A stretch of DNA of 13,005 nucleotides. It comes from an uncultured Porphyromonadaceae bacterium (GTDB taxonomy: Bacteria; Bacteroidota; Bacteroidia; Bacteroidales; Muribaculaceae). The position numbers and the translations under genes were made by a program. Under the pieces are notes generated by a model. That model ran no database searches. It saw only the letters and a list, made by a program, of their open reading frames with translations, and was not told where the DNA came from. Position 1 is the stretch's first letter. Each line of letters starts with the position of its first letter. The stretch spans positions 1 to 13,005 of the forward strand of contig CABUVO010000055.1 in NCBI GenBank assembly GCA_902495075.1, written 5' to 3'. Below are positions 1-6,793 of this stretch, in pieces.

Positions 1-29
1 AGTATCTCTTGCGAAGAGATACTTTTTTT
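1..29 (+). terminator. Rho-independent terminator of a gene left of the window
   Basis: A perfect 10-bp inverted repeat (AGTATCTCTT and AAGAGATACT) with a GCG loop is followed directly by seven T residues at 23-29. This is a canonical intrinsic terminator for plus-strand transcription. The gene it ends lies outside the window. The stem may begin further left, because the window starts at its first visible base. Confidence 0.85.
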
Positions 30-53
30 GTTTGTGTGGATGTTTGCGGAGAA

Positions 54-84
54 TTGGCGGATTGAAATTTTTAGATTATATTTG
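54..84 (+). promoter_or_regulatory. Candidate Bacteroidota-type promoter of the nitroreductase gene
   Basis: TATATTTG at 77-84 matches the Bacteroidota -7 consensus TAnnTTTG. TTGG at 54-57 sits 19 bp upstream and matches three of four bases of the -33 TTTG box. Transcription would begin near 89-92, giving a leader of about 70 nt to the start at 159. The -7 box is convincing. The -33 box is weak. Confidence 0.5.
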
Positions 85-158
85 CGGATGCTATGAGGTA
101 AATAGTATTTTCCTGTCTCATTAAACATTACTCATTACACATTAAACATTAGCTCAAG

Positions 159-908
159 GTGATAGACAAATATTTTACGGATCGGGTGACGGTCAGAAAT
201 TTTTCTGACCGGGAGGTGGAGGATCAATTGCTGCGCGAGATGCTTGAGGCGGCGGCGCATGCGCCGACAAATGGGAATATGCAGCTGTATAGCGTTGTTA
301 TTACTCGCGATCCTCTTAGGAAGAGGTTGCTGACTCCTGCTCATTTTAATCAGCCGGCATCTACGGGCGCGAATGTGTTGCTAACATTCTGTGCTGATTT
401 CAACCGTTTCGTGAAATGGTGCGAAGTCAGCGATGCGAAGCCAGGTTATGATAATTTCCAGTCGTTTATGTCTGCCGTCTTCGATACGGTGATTCTTGCC
501 CAGCAGTTCTGCACTATTGCTGAACAGCAAGGTCTCGGTACGTGTTATCTTGGCACTACCGCCTATAACGCACCGCAGATTGCGGAAATCTTGGAACTTC
601 CGTCGCGGGTTGTGCCTGTGATAACTGTGGCGCTGGGATATCCTGCTGGTGAACCGGTGAAGAGCGATAGGATCCCTTCATCCGGATTTATCCATGACGA
701 GGTTTATAAGGATTATACAGAGAAGGATATCAAGAATATTTATGCTGAGAAAGAGGCGAGGGAGGATAGCCGTCAGTTTATAGCTGAAAACGGGAAAGAA
801 ACTCTCGCTCAGGTATTCACGGATGTGCGTTATCCGAAGGAAACGAATGAGGTATTCTCAAAGATATATCTGGATTTTATAGAGAAGCAGAAGTTTCAGA
901 TAAGGTGA
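159..908 (+). CDS. NfsA/FRP-family FMN-dependent nitroreductase
   Basis: This 249-aa protein belongs to the oxygen-insensitive nitroreductase/flavin reductase family, cytoplasmic homodimers that bind FMN and use NAD(P)H to reduce nitro compounds, quinones or flavins. Visible family features are the N-terminal R-x-F segment (R13, F15), the FMN-contacting APTNGNMQ at 35-42, the glycine-rich GLGTCYLGT at 125-133, the PVITVALGYPAG turn near 153-164, and the R-I-P...H-D...Y pattern (171-183) that echoes the RLP...VHE...Y of NfsA. Length is close to E. coli NfsA (240 aa). The start is GTG at 159, because TAG lies in frame at 150-152. There is no Shine-Dalgarno box, and two ATTAAACATT motifs (120-129, 141-150) lie just upstream. 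It is monocistronic, with its own promoter candidate and a convergent neighbour. The family call is firm. The physiological substrate cannot be read from the sequence. Confidence 0.88.
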   Translation: MIDKYFTDRVTVRNFSDREVEDQLLREMLEAAAHAPTNGNMQLYSVVITRDPLRKRLLTPAHFNQPASTGANVLLTFCADFNRFVKWCEVSDAKPGYDNFQSFMSAVFDTVILAQQFCTIAEQQGLGTCYLGTTAYNAPQIAEILELPSRVVPVITVALGYPAGEPVKSDRIPSSGFIHDEVYKDYTEKDIKNIYAEKEAREDSRQFIAENGKETLAQVFTDVRYPKETNEVFSKIYLDFIEKQKFQIR

Positions 909-954
909 TTTATATTAGTCGACCTCTTCGAGGCCGTTGTGGCGCTTAGGAAAC

Positions 955-1008
955 AACCCCATACCAATCAGCTTACTTCTTTTAGAAGCGGCTGATTGAT
1001 ATGGGGTT
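955..1008. terminator. Long hairpin between convergent genes
   Basis: AACCCCATACCAATCAGC (955-972) pairs with 991-1008 over 18 positions with one mismatch (C964 against A999), which becomes a G-U pair in minus-strand RNA. A nested 5-bp stem CTTCT/AGAAG lies inside the loop (976-980 with 984-988). It sits between the ends of the nitroreductase and the 75-aa gene, so it probably stops transcription from both sides. Neither side has a strong T-run; the minus-strand tail is only GTTT. A structural or insulating role is therefore as likely as classical intrinsic termination. Confidence 0.55.
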
Positions 1009-1019
1009 ATAACTATTTG

Positions 1020-1032
1020 ACCTCTTCGAGGT
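1020..1032. other. Short hairpin overlapping the stop codon of the 75-aa gene
   Basis: ACCTC (1020-1024), loop TTC, GAGGT (1028-1032) form a 5-bp stem that shares its last base with the stop codon at 1032-1034. On the plus strand it is followed by TATTTTT, so it may add to termination of the convergent plus-strand gene. The 13-bp sequence GACCTCTTCGAGG also occurs at 921-933 just after the nitroreductase stop, giving a direct repeat on both sides of the long hairpin. Confidence 0.4.
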
Positions 1033-1259
1033 TATTTTTCAGCTTCATCGGATTTGCCGAAACCGAAGATGCCTTTGCCATCGGTTTTGTCTTCGACAAA
1101 ATCTTCAAGTTTATCTTTTGCTCCCCCGAGGAAGTCTTTCGCCTGGTTTATTTTTTCCTGTACATCAGGGTTGTTTAGCAGTTCCTGTGCTTTGCCCTGT
1201 AGCTCCTCAGCCTTTCCTTTAAGCTGATCTGCTTTCCCTTTTAATTCTTCTACGTTCAT
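1032..1259 (-). CDS. Small repeat-rich helical protein, CsbD-like in composition
   Basis: This 75-aa, highly charged protein has no signal peptide or membrane segment. Residues 6-26 contain three consecutive seven-residue units, LKGKADQ, LKGKAEE and LQGKAQE, followed by further Lys/Glu/Asp-rich amphipathic sequence (KINQAKDFLGGAKDKLEDF) and a Gly-rich tail (GKGIFGFGKS). The composition recalls CsbD/YjbJ-type or LEA-like stress proteins of bacteria, which are short, Lys/Gly/Ala-rich and have no known enzymatic role. That match is by appearance only. The start ATG at 1257-1259 follows an AT-rich leader typical of this group. It converges with the nitroreductase gene and is followed by the small hairpin at 1020-1032 and the long hairpin at 955-1008. 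It looks like a stand-alone gene. A real coding gene is likely; its function is not established. Confidence 0.72.
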   Translation of the reverse strand: MNVEELKGKADQLKGKAEELQGKAQELLNNPDVQEKINQAKDFLGGAKDKLEDFVEDKTDGKGIFGFGKSDEAEK

Positions 1260-1404
1260 AATAAAATGTTTTAATAATTCTGATTTCTATGATTTATAAA
1301 CAAGCGGAGAATTTGAGGGGTTGGAACAAATTGCTCTGTTTTAACAATATTTATGCTAAATCACTGATGCTGATGAGAGATTTATGAGCATATATTGATG
1401 GCAT

Positions 1405-1433
1405 ATGGGGCACCAAGGTGCCTTCACTCAACC
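1405..1433 (-). repeat. Dispersed hairpin element, copy A
   Basis: This 29-bp stretch is nearly identical to 6741-6770; one inserted base in the loop region is the only difference. Its core is a perfect 6-bp stem GGCACC/GGTGCC with an AA loop (1409-1414, 1417-1422). It lies downstream of the TolC-family gene in the same orientation relative to transcription as copy B has inside the operon. It is flanked on the TolC side by a further 6-bp stem (1433-1438 with 1443-1448, one G-U pair in minus RNA). Confidence 0.6.
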
Positions 1434-1467
1434 GGCTTCGCCAAACCGAGTTATTAAACAAAAGAGA

Positions 1468-1481
1468 GCAATGAGCATTGC
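1468..1481 (-). terminator. Weak terminator candidate after the TolC-family gene
   Basis: GCAATG-AG-CATTGC is a perfect inverted repeat. In the minus-strand transcript it is followed by the U-rich run UCUCUUUUGUUU (complement of 1456-1467). With a realistic tetraloop only five base pairs remain, so it is a weak stem. It is the only hairpin downstream of the long minus-strand cluster that carries a U-rich tail, and is the best visible end of that transcript. Confidence 0.4.
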
Positions 1482-1566
1482 GTACAGGAGAGATGGAATT
1501 ATTTCGCGTATGTGCGACGGCCAGTGCGTACAGGAGAGATGGAATCATTTCGTGTATGGGCGACGG
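1476..1566. repeat. Imperfect tandem duplication of the 3' end of the TolC-family gene
   Basis: Positions 1480-1520 and 1526-1566 match at 38 of 41 bases with a 46-bp period, extending weakly to 1476 and 1522. The right copy contains the last codons and TGA stop of the TolC-family gene. Read on the minus strand, the left copy still encodes RRTYAK followed by TAA, against RRPYTK and TGA in the gene. All three differences fall in that tail. This looks like a short duplication of the gene's end. Confidence 0.75.
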
Positions 1567-2864
1567 GCATCGCGATAGAAGAGGAGGATGCGATGTCGCA
1601 TCAGGTATTCGTAATGTGCTTGGATACGCGTGATTTCTGTGCGGAAGAGGTTGTTTTTTGCCTGCTCATAGTCGGCTTGGGTGGCTCTTCCGAGATTGAA
1701 ACGCTCGCGTGTGGAATCAAACGATAGCTTTGTCTTTTCCAATGTCTCACCGGAGGTGAGGTAGCGTTCGCGTGCTCCTTTTGCCTGATAATATGCCAAC
1801 TGGATGTCTTTGTATAAGTCATATTGGCGCTGATCGAGATCGAGTTTCGCTGTGCTTTTCTGCAACTTGGCGCGACGCACGCTGTTGCGCGTATTGAATC
1901 CGTCGAAAATCGGAATTGAGAGTGAGAAGCCAAGATAGGTTGAGAAATTATGCTTCATCTGTTCTTTAAATGATTCGTTGTCGAAACCTCCCAGTCTATA
2001 ATAGCTCGATCCCAGTCCTGCATTAAATCGTAAGGTCGGTATATAACCCGATTTGGCATAAGAGATGCGTTCGTCGGCAACTTCAATAGCCTGACGCGCG
2101 CCAAGAATGCTGTTGTTGGTCATCAGTGCTTCCGAATATACCTGATCAGGAGTGGGTATCGTCGGTTCACCCTGCGGCAGAGGTAGGATGTCAAAACCTT
2201 CTACGGAGGGGAGTTGTAGCATGTTTGCAAGATTTACAAGAGCAGTCTGCGTGTCATTGTCGGCTGTAACAACCTGAAGACGATCCTGGGCGGCAACAGA
2301 TTCCAGATCATAGATTGTGGCTTCCGCTACCTTTCCGGCATCAATCAGTGCTTTCTGACGCTCAACTTCGAATGCTGAAAGTTCCGATTGAGAACGTGCG
2401 CTTGCCGCTACTTCTTTACAATAGAGCACTTGCAGATATTGAGAGATGACATTAAGAGCCACGTTGTCTTTAGCTGCTTCAGCCTCAAGAAGATATTGTT
2501 TCAGAGACAGCTTGGAGAGTTTGAGGTTGCGGTATTCCGCCATCCCCTGAAAAAGAGGAAGGCTTAAGCCTGCGTTCCAGCCAAACTGAGAAGTGTTACG
2601 GTCTGCATAAGTATTTTGAGCTGTCAGTCCTCGTCCGAAATTGAAGTTCTGCGAAGCAGACGCTTCAAGAGAGGGGAGGAAACGGTCTTTTGCCTCTACG
2701 ATTCCTTGTTCTCCTTCGCGTATTCTTAATTCCTGCTGCAAAACATTGATATTATGAGTCACTGCATATGAAACGCAACTATCGAGCGACCATGCCTCTG
2801 CAAATGCTGAGAAGGAAGTGGTAAGCAACGCTGTAGCGATGGTTAATCTATATATATTTCTCAT
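1545..2864 (-). CDS. TolC-family outer-membrane efflux channel
   Basis: This 439-aa protein would form the trimeric outer-membrane/periplasmic tunnel of a tripartite exporter. An N-terminal signal peptide (residues 1-22, hydrophobic TIATALLTTSFSAFA, A-F-A before E23) directs it to the envelope. Mature sequence begins with the family's WSLDSCVSYAVTHNINV pattern, followed by two outer-membrane-efflux repeats (about 35-215 and 235-430). Each has long Ala/Gln/Leu-rich helices and a strand segment (SQFGWNAGLSLPLFQG; STYLGFSLSIPIFDGF). The C-terminal YEYLMRHRILLFYR is typical of Bacteroidota members, so the protein is full length. It is the last gene of the minus-strand cluster, starting 5 bp after the adaptor gene, and so is surely co-transcribed with it. 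The final seven codons and the following flank are duplicated downstream. Export substrate is unknown. Confidence 0.93.
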   Translation of the reverse strand: MRNIYRLTIATALLTTSFSAFAEAWSLDSCVSYAVTHNINVLQQELRIREGEQGIVEAKDRFLPSLEASASQNFNFGRGLTAQNTYADRNTSQFGWNAGLSLPLFQGMAEYRNLKLSKLSLKQYLLEAEAAKDNVALNVISQYLQVLYCKEVAASARSQSELSAFEVERQKALIDAGKVAEATIYDLESVAAQDRLQVVTADNDTQTALVNLANMLQLPSVEGFDILPLPQGEPTIPTPDQVYSEALMTNNSILGARQAIEVADERISYAKSGYIPTLRFNAGLGSSYYRLGGFDNESFKEQMKHNFSTYLGFSLSIPIFDGFNTRNSVRRAKLQKSTAKLDLDQRQYDLYKDIQLAYYQAKGARERYLTSGETLEKTKLSFDSTRERFNLGRATQADYEQAKNNLFRTEITRIQAHYEYLMRHRILLFYRDARRPYTK

Positions 2865-2869
2865 ATCGT

Positions 2870-3970
2870 TTATTTCTTTATTACACTGCCTCTGAGAGGT
2901 GTTTTCTTGTTGAGGTTGCCTGATTTGACCTGAACCATAATACCATCGGATATACCTGCCTTGAATTCCTTACGTTCGAATTTCTGTGTAGGTACTGAGT
3001 CTTTCAGCACATATACATAGGATTTATCGCCTTCGTATTCAACTACGCTTTCAGGAACGGCAAGTGTGTTTTGTGCGCTCTCAAGAATCACATTGGCATT
3101 GGCGCTGTAACCGGCGCGGAGTTTAGCTTCGCTGTCAAGATTGAGTGCTGCTTTCACTTCAAATGTGTTCGTGCCATTGTCATCGGTAGCCATCGGCGCG
3201 ATCTTCTCAATAACTGCGGGATAATCAGAATCCGGGATTGCTCCGACAGTGATCCTCACATTCATACCTTCGTTGATAAGGTCAACTTCGGTTTCATCCA
3301 CTTTTCCCTTGAATATCAGGTCTGTCATGTCGGCTACTTTGGCTATTGTTGTGCCATCGTTGAAGGTATTTGCCTGGATTACAGACGATCCTACTTTTAC
3401 GGGCACTTCAAGCACTACACCTGTGACTGTGGATCGAACGAGTGTGTTTGAACCTTGTGCGTTCGCTGCAGAAACGCCATCGCGCACGATGGTGAGTTGG
3501 TCGCGAGCCTGATCGAGTTCTTTCTTGGCGCGCTCATAGGCAGCATAGTCTGTTTCATATTTTTCACGGCTCTCATATTTCTTTTCATAGAGCTGTTTGG
3601 TTCTTTCGAAGTTTGAACGTGCCTCACTCAATGAAATCTCGGCAACTGCTACTCGGTTTTCTGCGGAAGAGAGCTGCGCTTCTTCAGGGATTACCTTAAT
3701 CTTGGCGATAATATCGCCATTGTTGACATGGTCGCCGGCTTGCACGAGAATTTCGCTGATGATTCCGGAAATCTGGGGTTTGATGTCGATTTCATCGCGC
3801 GGTTCGATCTTACCGGTGAGCACGCTGACGCGTTCGATTGTTTCTTCGGAAGGATATTCGATTGAATATACATCTTCCTTTTCTTTGGAATTCTGATAGA
3901 GGTAGAAGAAAGTGCCGACGAAGATGAGGGCAACAACCACCCAAAGAAAGATTTTGAAAAATTTTTTCAT
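2870..3970 (-). CDS. MacA/HlyD-type periplasmic adaptor (RND/MFP family)
   Basis: This 366-aa membrane-fusion protein links the inner-membrane ABC transporter to the TolC-type channel. It has one N-terminal membrane anchor (about residues 5-25) and no lipobox. The first half-lipoyl segment (about 57-93, IDIKPQISGIISEILVQAGD) is followed by an alpha-helical hairpin (about 97-165; repeated Glu/Arg/Lys heptads). The second half-lipoyl part comes next (about 175-213, VRSTVTGVVLEVPVKVGSSV), then beta-barrel (about 218-297) and membrane-proximal domains (VPESVVEYEGDKSYVYVL near 305-322). Length and order fit MacA. It is 5 bp from the TolC gene. It is separated from the upstream permease by 120 bp containing a striking G-run tract. 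The hairpin is of the shorter, MacA/AcrA-like size, compatible with direct tip-to-tip docking on TolC. Family call is secure. Confidence 0.93.
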   Translation of the reverse strand: MKKFFKIFLWVVVALIFVGTFFYLYQNSKEKEDVYSIEYPSEETIERVSVLTGKIEPRDEIDIKPQISGIISEILVQAGDHVNNGDIIAKIKVIPEEAQLSSAENRVAVAEISLSEARSNFERTKQLYEKKYESREKYETDYAAYERAKKELDQARDQLTIVRDGVSAANAQGSNTLVRSTVTGVVLEVPVKVGSSVIQANTFNDGTTIAKVADMTDLIFKGKVDETEVDLINEGMNVRITVGAIPDSDYPAVIEKIAPMATDDNGTNTFEVKAALNLDSEAKLRAGYSANANVILESAQNTLAVPESVVEYEGDKSYVYVLKDSVPTQKFERKEFKAGISDGIMVQVKSGNLNKKTPLRGSVIKK

Positions 3971-4003
3971 ATATGCTTATTTTTTGAATTTATCTAAAAA
4001 TAT

Positions 4004-4060
4004 GGGGAGAAAGGGGGCTGGATAGGGCTGAATGGGGAGGGATGGGGTTTATAGGGGGGG
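4004..4060 (+). other. G-run tract with G-quadruplex potential
   Basis: Seven runs of three or more G lie within 57 bp on the plus strand: 4004-4007, 4013-4017, 4025-4027, 4034-4037, 4039-4041, 4044-4047 and 4054-4060. Spacers are 1 to 7 nt. This satisfies the usual G3+N1-7 quadruplex pattern several times over. It fills most of the 120-bp gap between the second FtsX-type permease and the adaptor gene. For these minus-strand genes the G-rich strand is the template, and the RNA is C-rich. A role in pausing or in setting adaptor/channel levels is possible but unproven. Confidence 0.6.
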
Positions 4061-4090
4061 AGAGAGGAATTTAGAGCGATTATTTGGAAA

Positions 4091-5347
4091 TTATTTTGAA
4101 TTTATGGCTTCGATTGGTTTGATCTTCATGGCTTTGATGGAGGGAATCAAGCCGGCAAGGATGCCGAGGATCATGAAGACGGCGAGGATGGAAACTGCAC
4201 GGGTGAAACTCATCTGAAAACGCACTACGGATACAGCATCCGGAGGATTGTTGATGCTCTGCATCACTCCGAGTATCAATGCCGCGAGGCAAAGTCCTGC
4301 CATTCCCGAAATTATAGTCAATGCCGCTCCTTCACTTAGCACTTGCACGATTATGTCTCTCGGTTTGGCACCAATTGCGCGACGTATGCCTATCTCCTGC
4401 GTGCGTTCTTTTACGATCACCCACATGATGTTGCCAATGCCTATCACTCCGGCGAGAAGTGTCGAGATTCCGATAAAGAGGGCAAGGAGATCTATGCCGG
4501 TGAAGAGTGTGTCGACTTGTTCGAACTGTTCAGCTATATTGATCGCCCATAACGCTCCTTCATCATTGGGGTGGATGTCATGTCGCCGATAGAGCACGCG
4601 TCTCATTCTGGGAATCACTTCTGACAAATCAACCTTGTCATTAGCAACCATCATAAGGAAGTCTACTTTGTCGCCATATCCGTTGGCTCTGCGGAATGTA
4701 GATGACGGCACAACAATGCTTTCATCCAGGCTTCCATTCAGCTTAATTTCTGAAGCGTCTCCAATCACTCCAATTACGGAGTAGGCGCCTCCATTTACAT
4801 CGATTACTTTTCCTGTGGGATCTTCTACTGATGGAAAAAGTTGTGTCGCAACCTTCTTTCCGATCACAGCAACCCTTCGTTCGGAGCTTTCATCCGCTTC
4901 ATTGATAAAGCGACCGTAGTAGAATTTAGGGTTCTGCATTGTCATATAGTCAGGTCCGGCACCTATAAGCTGTCCTGAAAATGAATTTTTACCGTATTTA
5001 AACGATGAACCCCATTTCTGGAAGGTCGGTATCACTGATTTAAGTTCAGGGAACGATTGGCGCAGCATCTCCACATCTGTCATGTCAATGCTCCAGCTTC
5101 TTCCTTTCTGATAACCATGGAAGGGGATTGTGGTCTGACTTGGCACCAATCCTCCGCTATTTGTGGCAAATCCGGCGAAATTTCGTTTCAAGAGATCTTC
5201 TCCACCCGTGGCACCACACATCAGGAGCGCAAGCATTGCTACGCCCCAGAATATTCCGAAGCCGGTCAGGAAAGTCCGCGTTTTATTTCGCGCGAGTGTT
5301 GCTCCGATTTCTTTCCAGTTTTCTTTATCTAATATGGTTAAACGCAC
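4091..5347 (-). CDS. MacB/FtsX-type ABC permease, second of two
   Basis: This 418-aa inner-membrane protein has the MacB permease layout: an N-terminal segment with a K-T-R-T motif before TM1 (about 25-45), a large periplasmic domain (about 46-283), and three C-terminal helices (about 284-311, 338-364, 380-404). The cytosolic coupling segment VKERTQEIGIRRAIGAKPRD (about 312-331) is the family hallmark. It contacts the ATPase encoded at 6794-7459. Unlike E. coli MacB there is no fused ATPase domain. Proteins of this type act by mechanotransmission on a periplasmic substrate. The start is GTG at 5345-5347: TAA lies in frame at 5360-5362 and no ATG precedes the conserved N-terminus. It is 146 bp downstream of the first permease, a gap filled by TTTAGGC-type inverted arms. 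The two permeases share layout but are clearly different sequences. Confidence 0.92.
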   Translation of the reverse strand: MRLTILDKENWKEIGATLARNKTRTFLTGFGIFWGVAMLALLMCGATGGEDLLKRNFAGFATNSGGLVPSQTTIPFHGYQKGRSWSIDMTDVEMLRQSFPELKSVIPTFQKWGSSFKYGKNSFSGQLIGAGPDYMTMQNPKFYYGRFINEADESSERRVAVIGKKVATQLFPSVEDPTGKVIDVNGGAYSVIGVIGDASEIKLNGSLDESIVVPSSTFRRANGYGDKVDFLMMVANDKVDLSEVIPRMRRVLYRRHDIHPNDEGALWAINIAEQFEQVDTLFTGIDLLALFIGISTLLAGVIGIGNIMWVIVKERTQEIGIRRAIGAKPRDIIVQVLSEGAALTIISGMAGLCLAALILGVMQSINNPPDAVSVVRFQMSFTRAVSILAVFMILGILAGLIPSIKAMKIKPIEAINSK

Positions 5348-5376
5348 TTTTAATAATGTTTAATGGGTTAATGGGG

Positions 5377-5489
5377 TAGGCTTTAGGCTTTAGGCCTTAG
5401 AAAGTTGCTGCTAATATCATAAACTTATCTCTAATTGCTTCAGTTACTATTTAATCCTAAAGCCTAACGCCTAAAACCTAATGCCTAAT
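5377..5489. repeat. TTTAGGC-unit inverted repeat between the two permease genes
   Basis: The left arm (5377-5400) is built of TAGGCTT/TTTAGGC units. The right arm (5456-5489) is built of the complementary CCTAAAGC, CCTAACG, CCTAAAA and CCTAATG units. TAGGCTTTAGG (5377-5387) pairs perfectly with CCTAAAGCCTA (5456-5466), giving an 11-bp stem with about a 68-nt loop and alternative registers. It lies within a co-oriented gene run, so it may shape mRNA stability between the permeases. No coding potential is seen. Confidence 0.65.
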
Positions 5490-5493
5490 AAAA

Positions 5494-6720
5494 TTACTCA
5501 TCACGGAGGGCTTCGACGGGTTTTACTTTCAGGGCTTTCAAGGCTGGAAACAGACCTGCCAAAGCTCCGGCTATTACCAGCACCAATGTCACTTCGAGTG
5601 CTATCGAGAGGCTTACAGTCGGATTAAGCAAAGGTCCGTCCTCGCCAACTACTTTTGCGATAATCTGCGTCACAATCATCCCCAACACAATGCCGATATA
5701 TCCGAACAAGACTGTGATTGAGACGGATTCTACAATCACCTGATTCAAAATCTTGCGTGGGCGTGCACCGATTGCGCGACGTATTCCGATTTCATGGGTA
5801 CGCTCCCTGACTGTCACAAACATGATATTGCTTATGCCGACTATTCCTGTGAGAAGGGTAAGAATACCCAATATCCAGACGCAGGTGTCAAGTATTCCGA
5901 GGGCTTTTTTGCTCTGCAACGAGTTTGTGAAATAATTGGAGATATAAACTGCATTATCGTCCTTGGGATCAAAATCATGATTTGAAGCAAGTGTGTTTCT
6001 GACCGCTGATTCTGCATCGTTACCATCCTGTTCGGTGTGAACGTTCTTAAGGTTGATCGAGAGCGTGCGAAGATCTTCCTTGTCGGATGCCATCATTCGG
6101 GCGGTGGTAAAGGGAATGTATACGTCACGGTTCCATCTGCTTTCATATATTCCAATCACAAGAAAGGAGAGCCCGTTGCAATTGATGCGCGATCCAAGAG
6201 CATTCTTGCCGCCAGGCGGGAAGAGCTGGGTGGCATAGCTTTGGGGAATAACCATAACTTTGGCTTTTGATTTCAGATCCTTGTCGGAAATAAACCGACC
6301 CTCAATCATATCTCCCATATTTCCCGATGAGGTGAGTTCATTGGGGTAGACTCCAGTGTATGACTGGCTGATCTGTGCTTTAGTGGAACTTAGTTTTTCG
6401 CCACCGCTGATACGGGAAGTAACTTCCTCAACATATTCAGGAGTCTTTTCCGGTATGCTGGTCAAGTCTTTGTCTTTCATGCGGATTCGTCTTCCCTCGC
6501 GATTTCCATGATATGGAAGAGAGGTCGAACCGCTCCACACCATCAGTCGGGCATTATTGCGCGAAACCATATTTTCATTGAAACTATTGGTCACGCCGCG
6601 CGCCATACTCAGGAGCACTATAAGCATGAAGATGCCCCATGTCACAGCGATCCCTGTCAAGGCAGTCCGCACCTTATTATGGCTTAGCGTTTGCGATATT
6701 TCACGAAAAAAATCTAACAT
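5494..6720 (-). CDS. MacB/FtsX-type ABC permease, first of two
   Basis: This 408-aa inner-membrane permease has TM1 at about 21-41, a periplasmic domain to about 280, and helices at about 283-303, 332-355 and 372-394. The coupling segment is VRERTHEIGIRRAIGARPRK (304-323), and the C-terminus is LFPALKALKVKPVEALRDE. The chosen start is ATG at 6718-6720, giving MLDFFREISQTLSHNKVRT, the usual beginning of this family. An in-frame TTG at 6766-6768 would add 16 residues, but those lie inside a dispersed hairpin element that also occurs at 1405-1433, so they are not believable coding sequence. It lies 73 bp after the MacB-type ATPase gene. With the second permease it could form a heterodimer, or each could pair with itself; the sequence does not decide. 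Confidence 0.92.
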   Translation of the reverse strand: MLDFFREISQTLSHNKVRTALTGIAVTWGIFMLIVLLSMARGVTNSFNENMVSRNNARLMVWSGSTSLPYHGNREGRRIRMKDKDLTSIPEKTPEYVEEVTSRISGGEKLSSTKAQISQSYTGVYPNELTSSGNMGDMIEGRFISDKDLKSKAKVMVIPQSYATQLFPPGGKNALGSRINCNGLSFLVIGIYESRWNRDVYIPFTTARMMASDKEDLRTLSINLKNVHTEQDGNDAESAVRNTLASNHDFDPKDDNAVYISNYFTNSLQSKKALGILDTCVWILGILTLLTGIVGISNIMFVTVRERTHEIGIRRAIGARPRKILNQVIVESVSITVLFGYIGIVLGMIVTQIIAKVVGEDGPLLNPTVSLSIALEVTLVLVIAGALAGLFPALKALKVKPVEALRDE

Positions 6721-6740
6721 AAATTTGTTTTTTGACGATA

Positions 6741-6770
6741 ATGGGGCACCAAGAGTGCCTTCACTCAACC
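6741..6770 (-). repeat. Dispersed hairpin element, copy B
   Basis: This is a near-identical copy of 1405-1433, in the same orientation relative to the minus-strand genes. The stem is GGCAC/GTGCC (6745-6749, 6755-6759) with a 5-nt loop. It sits between the ATPase stop and the true permease start, and creates a spurious upstream TTG start for the permease. Confidence 0.6.
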
Positions 6771-6793
6771 TGTTTTGTTAAGTCAACCGCGAA

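Noticed and set aside
996..1178. 60-codon plus-strand ORF rich in Phe
   Set aside because: It is antisense to the 75-aa gene and its sequence follows from complementing Lys/Glu-rich codons.
1351..1548. 65-codon minus-strand ORF downstream of the TolC-family gene
   Set aside because: It is made of the duplicated TolC tail and the dispersed hairpin element read through, overlaps the TolC stop, and shows no protein-like features.
3071..3896. Plus-strand ORFs of 87-126 codons within the adaptor gene
   Set aside because: They overlap one another in different frames and are antisense to a full-length MacA-type protein.
6721..6768. Sixteen-residue N-terminal extension of the first FtsX-type permease from an in-frame TTG
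   Set aside because: The extension lies in the dispersed hairpin element also present at 1405-1433. The ATG at 6718-6720 gives the family's normal N-terminus.
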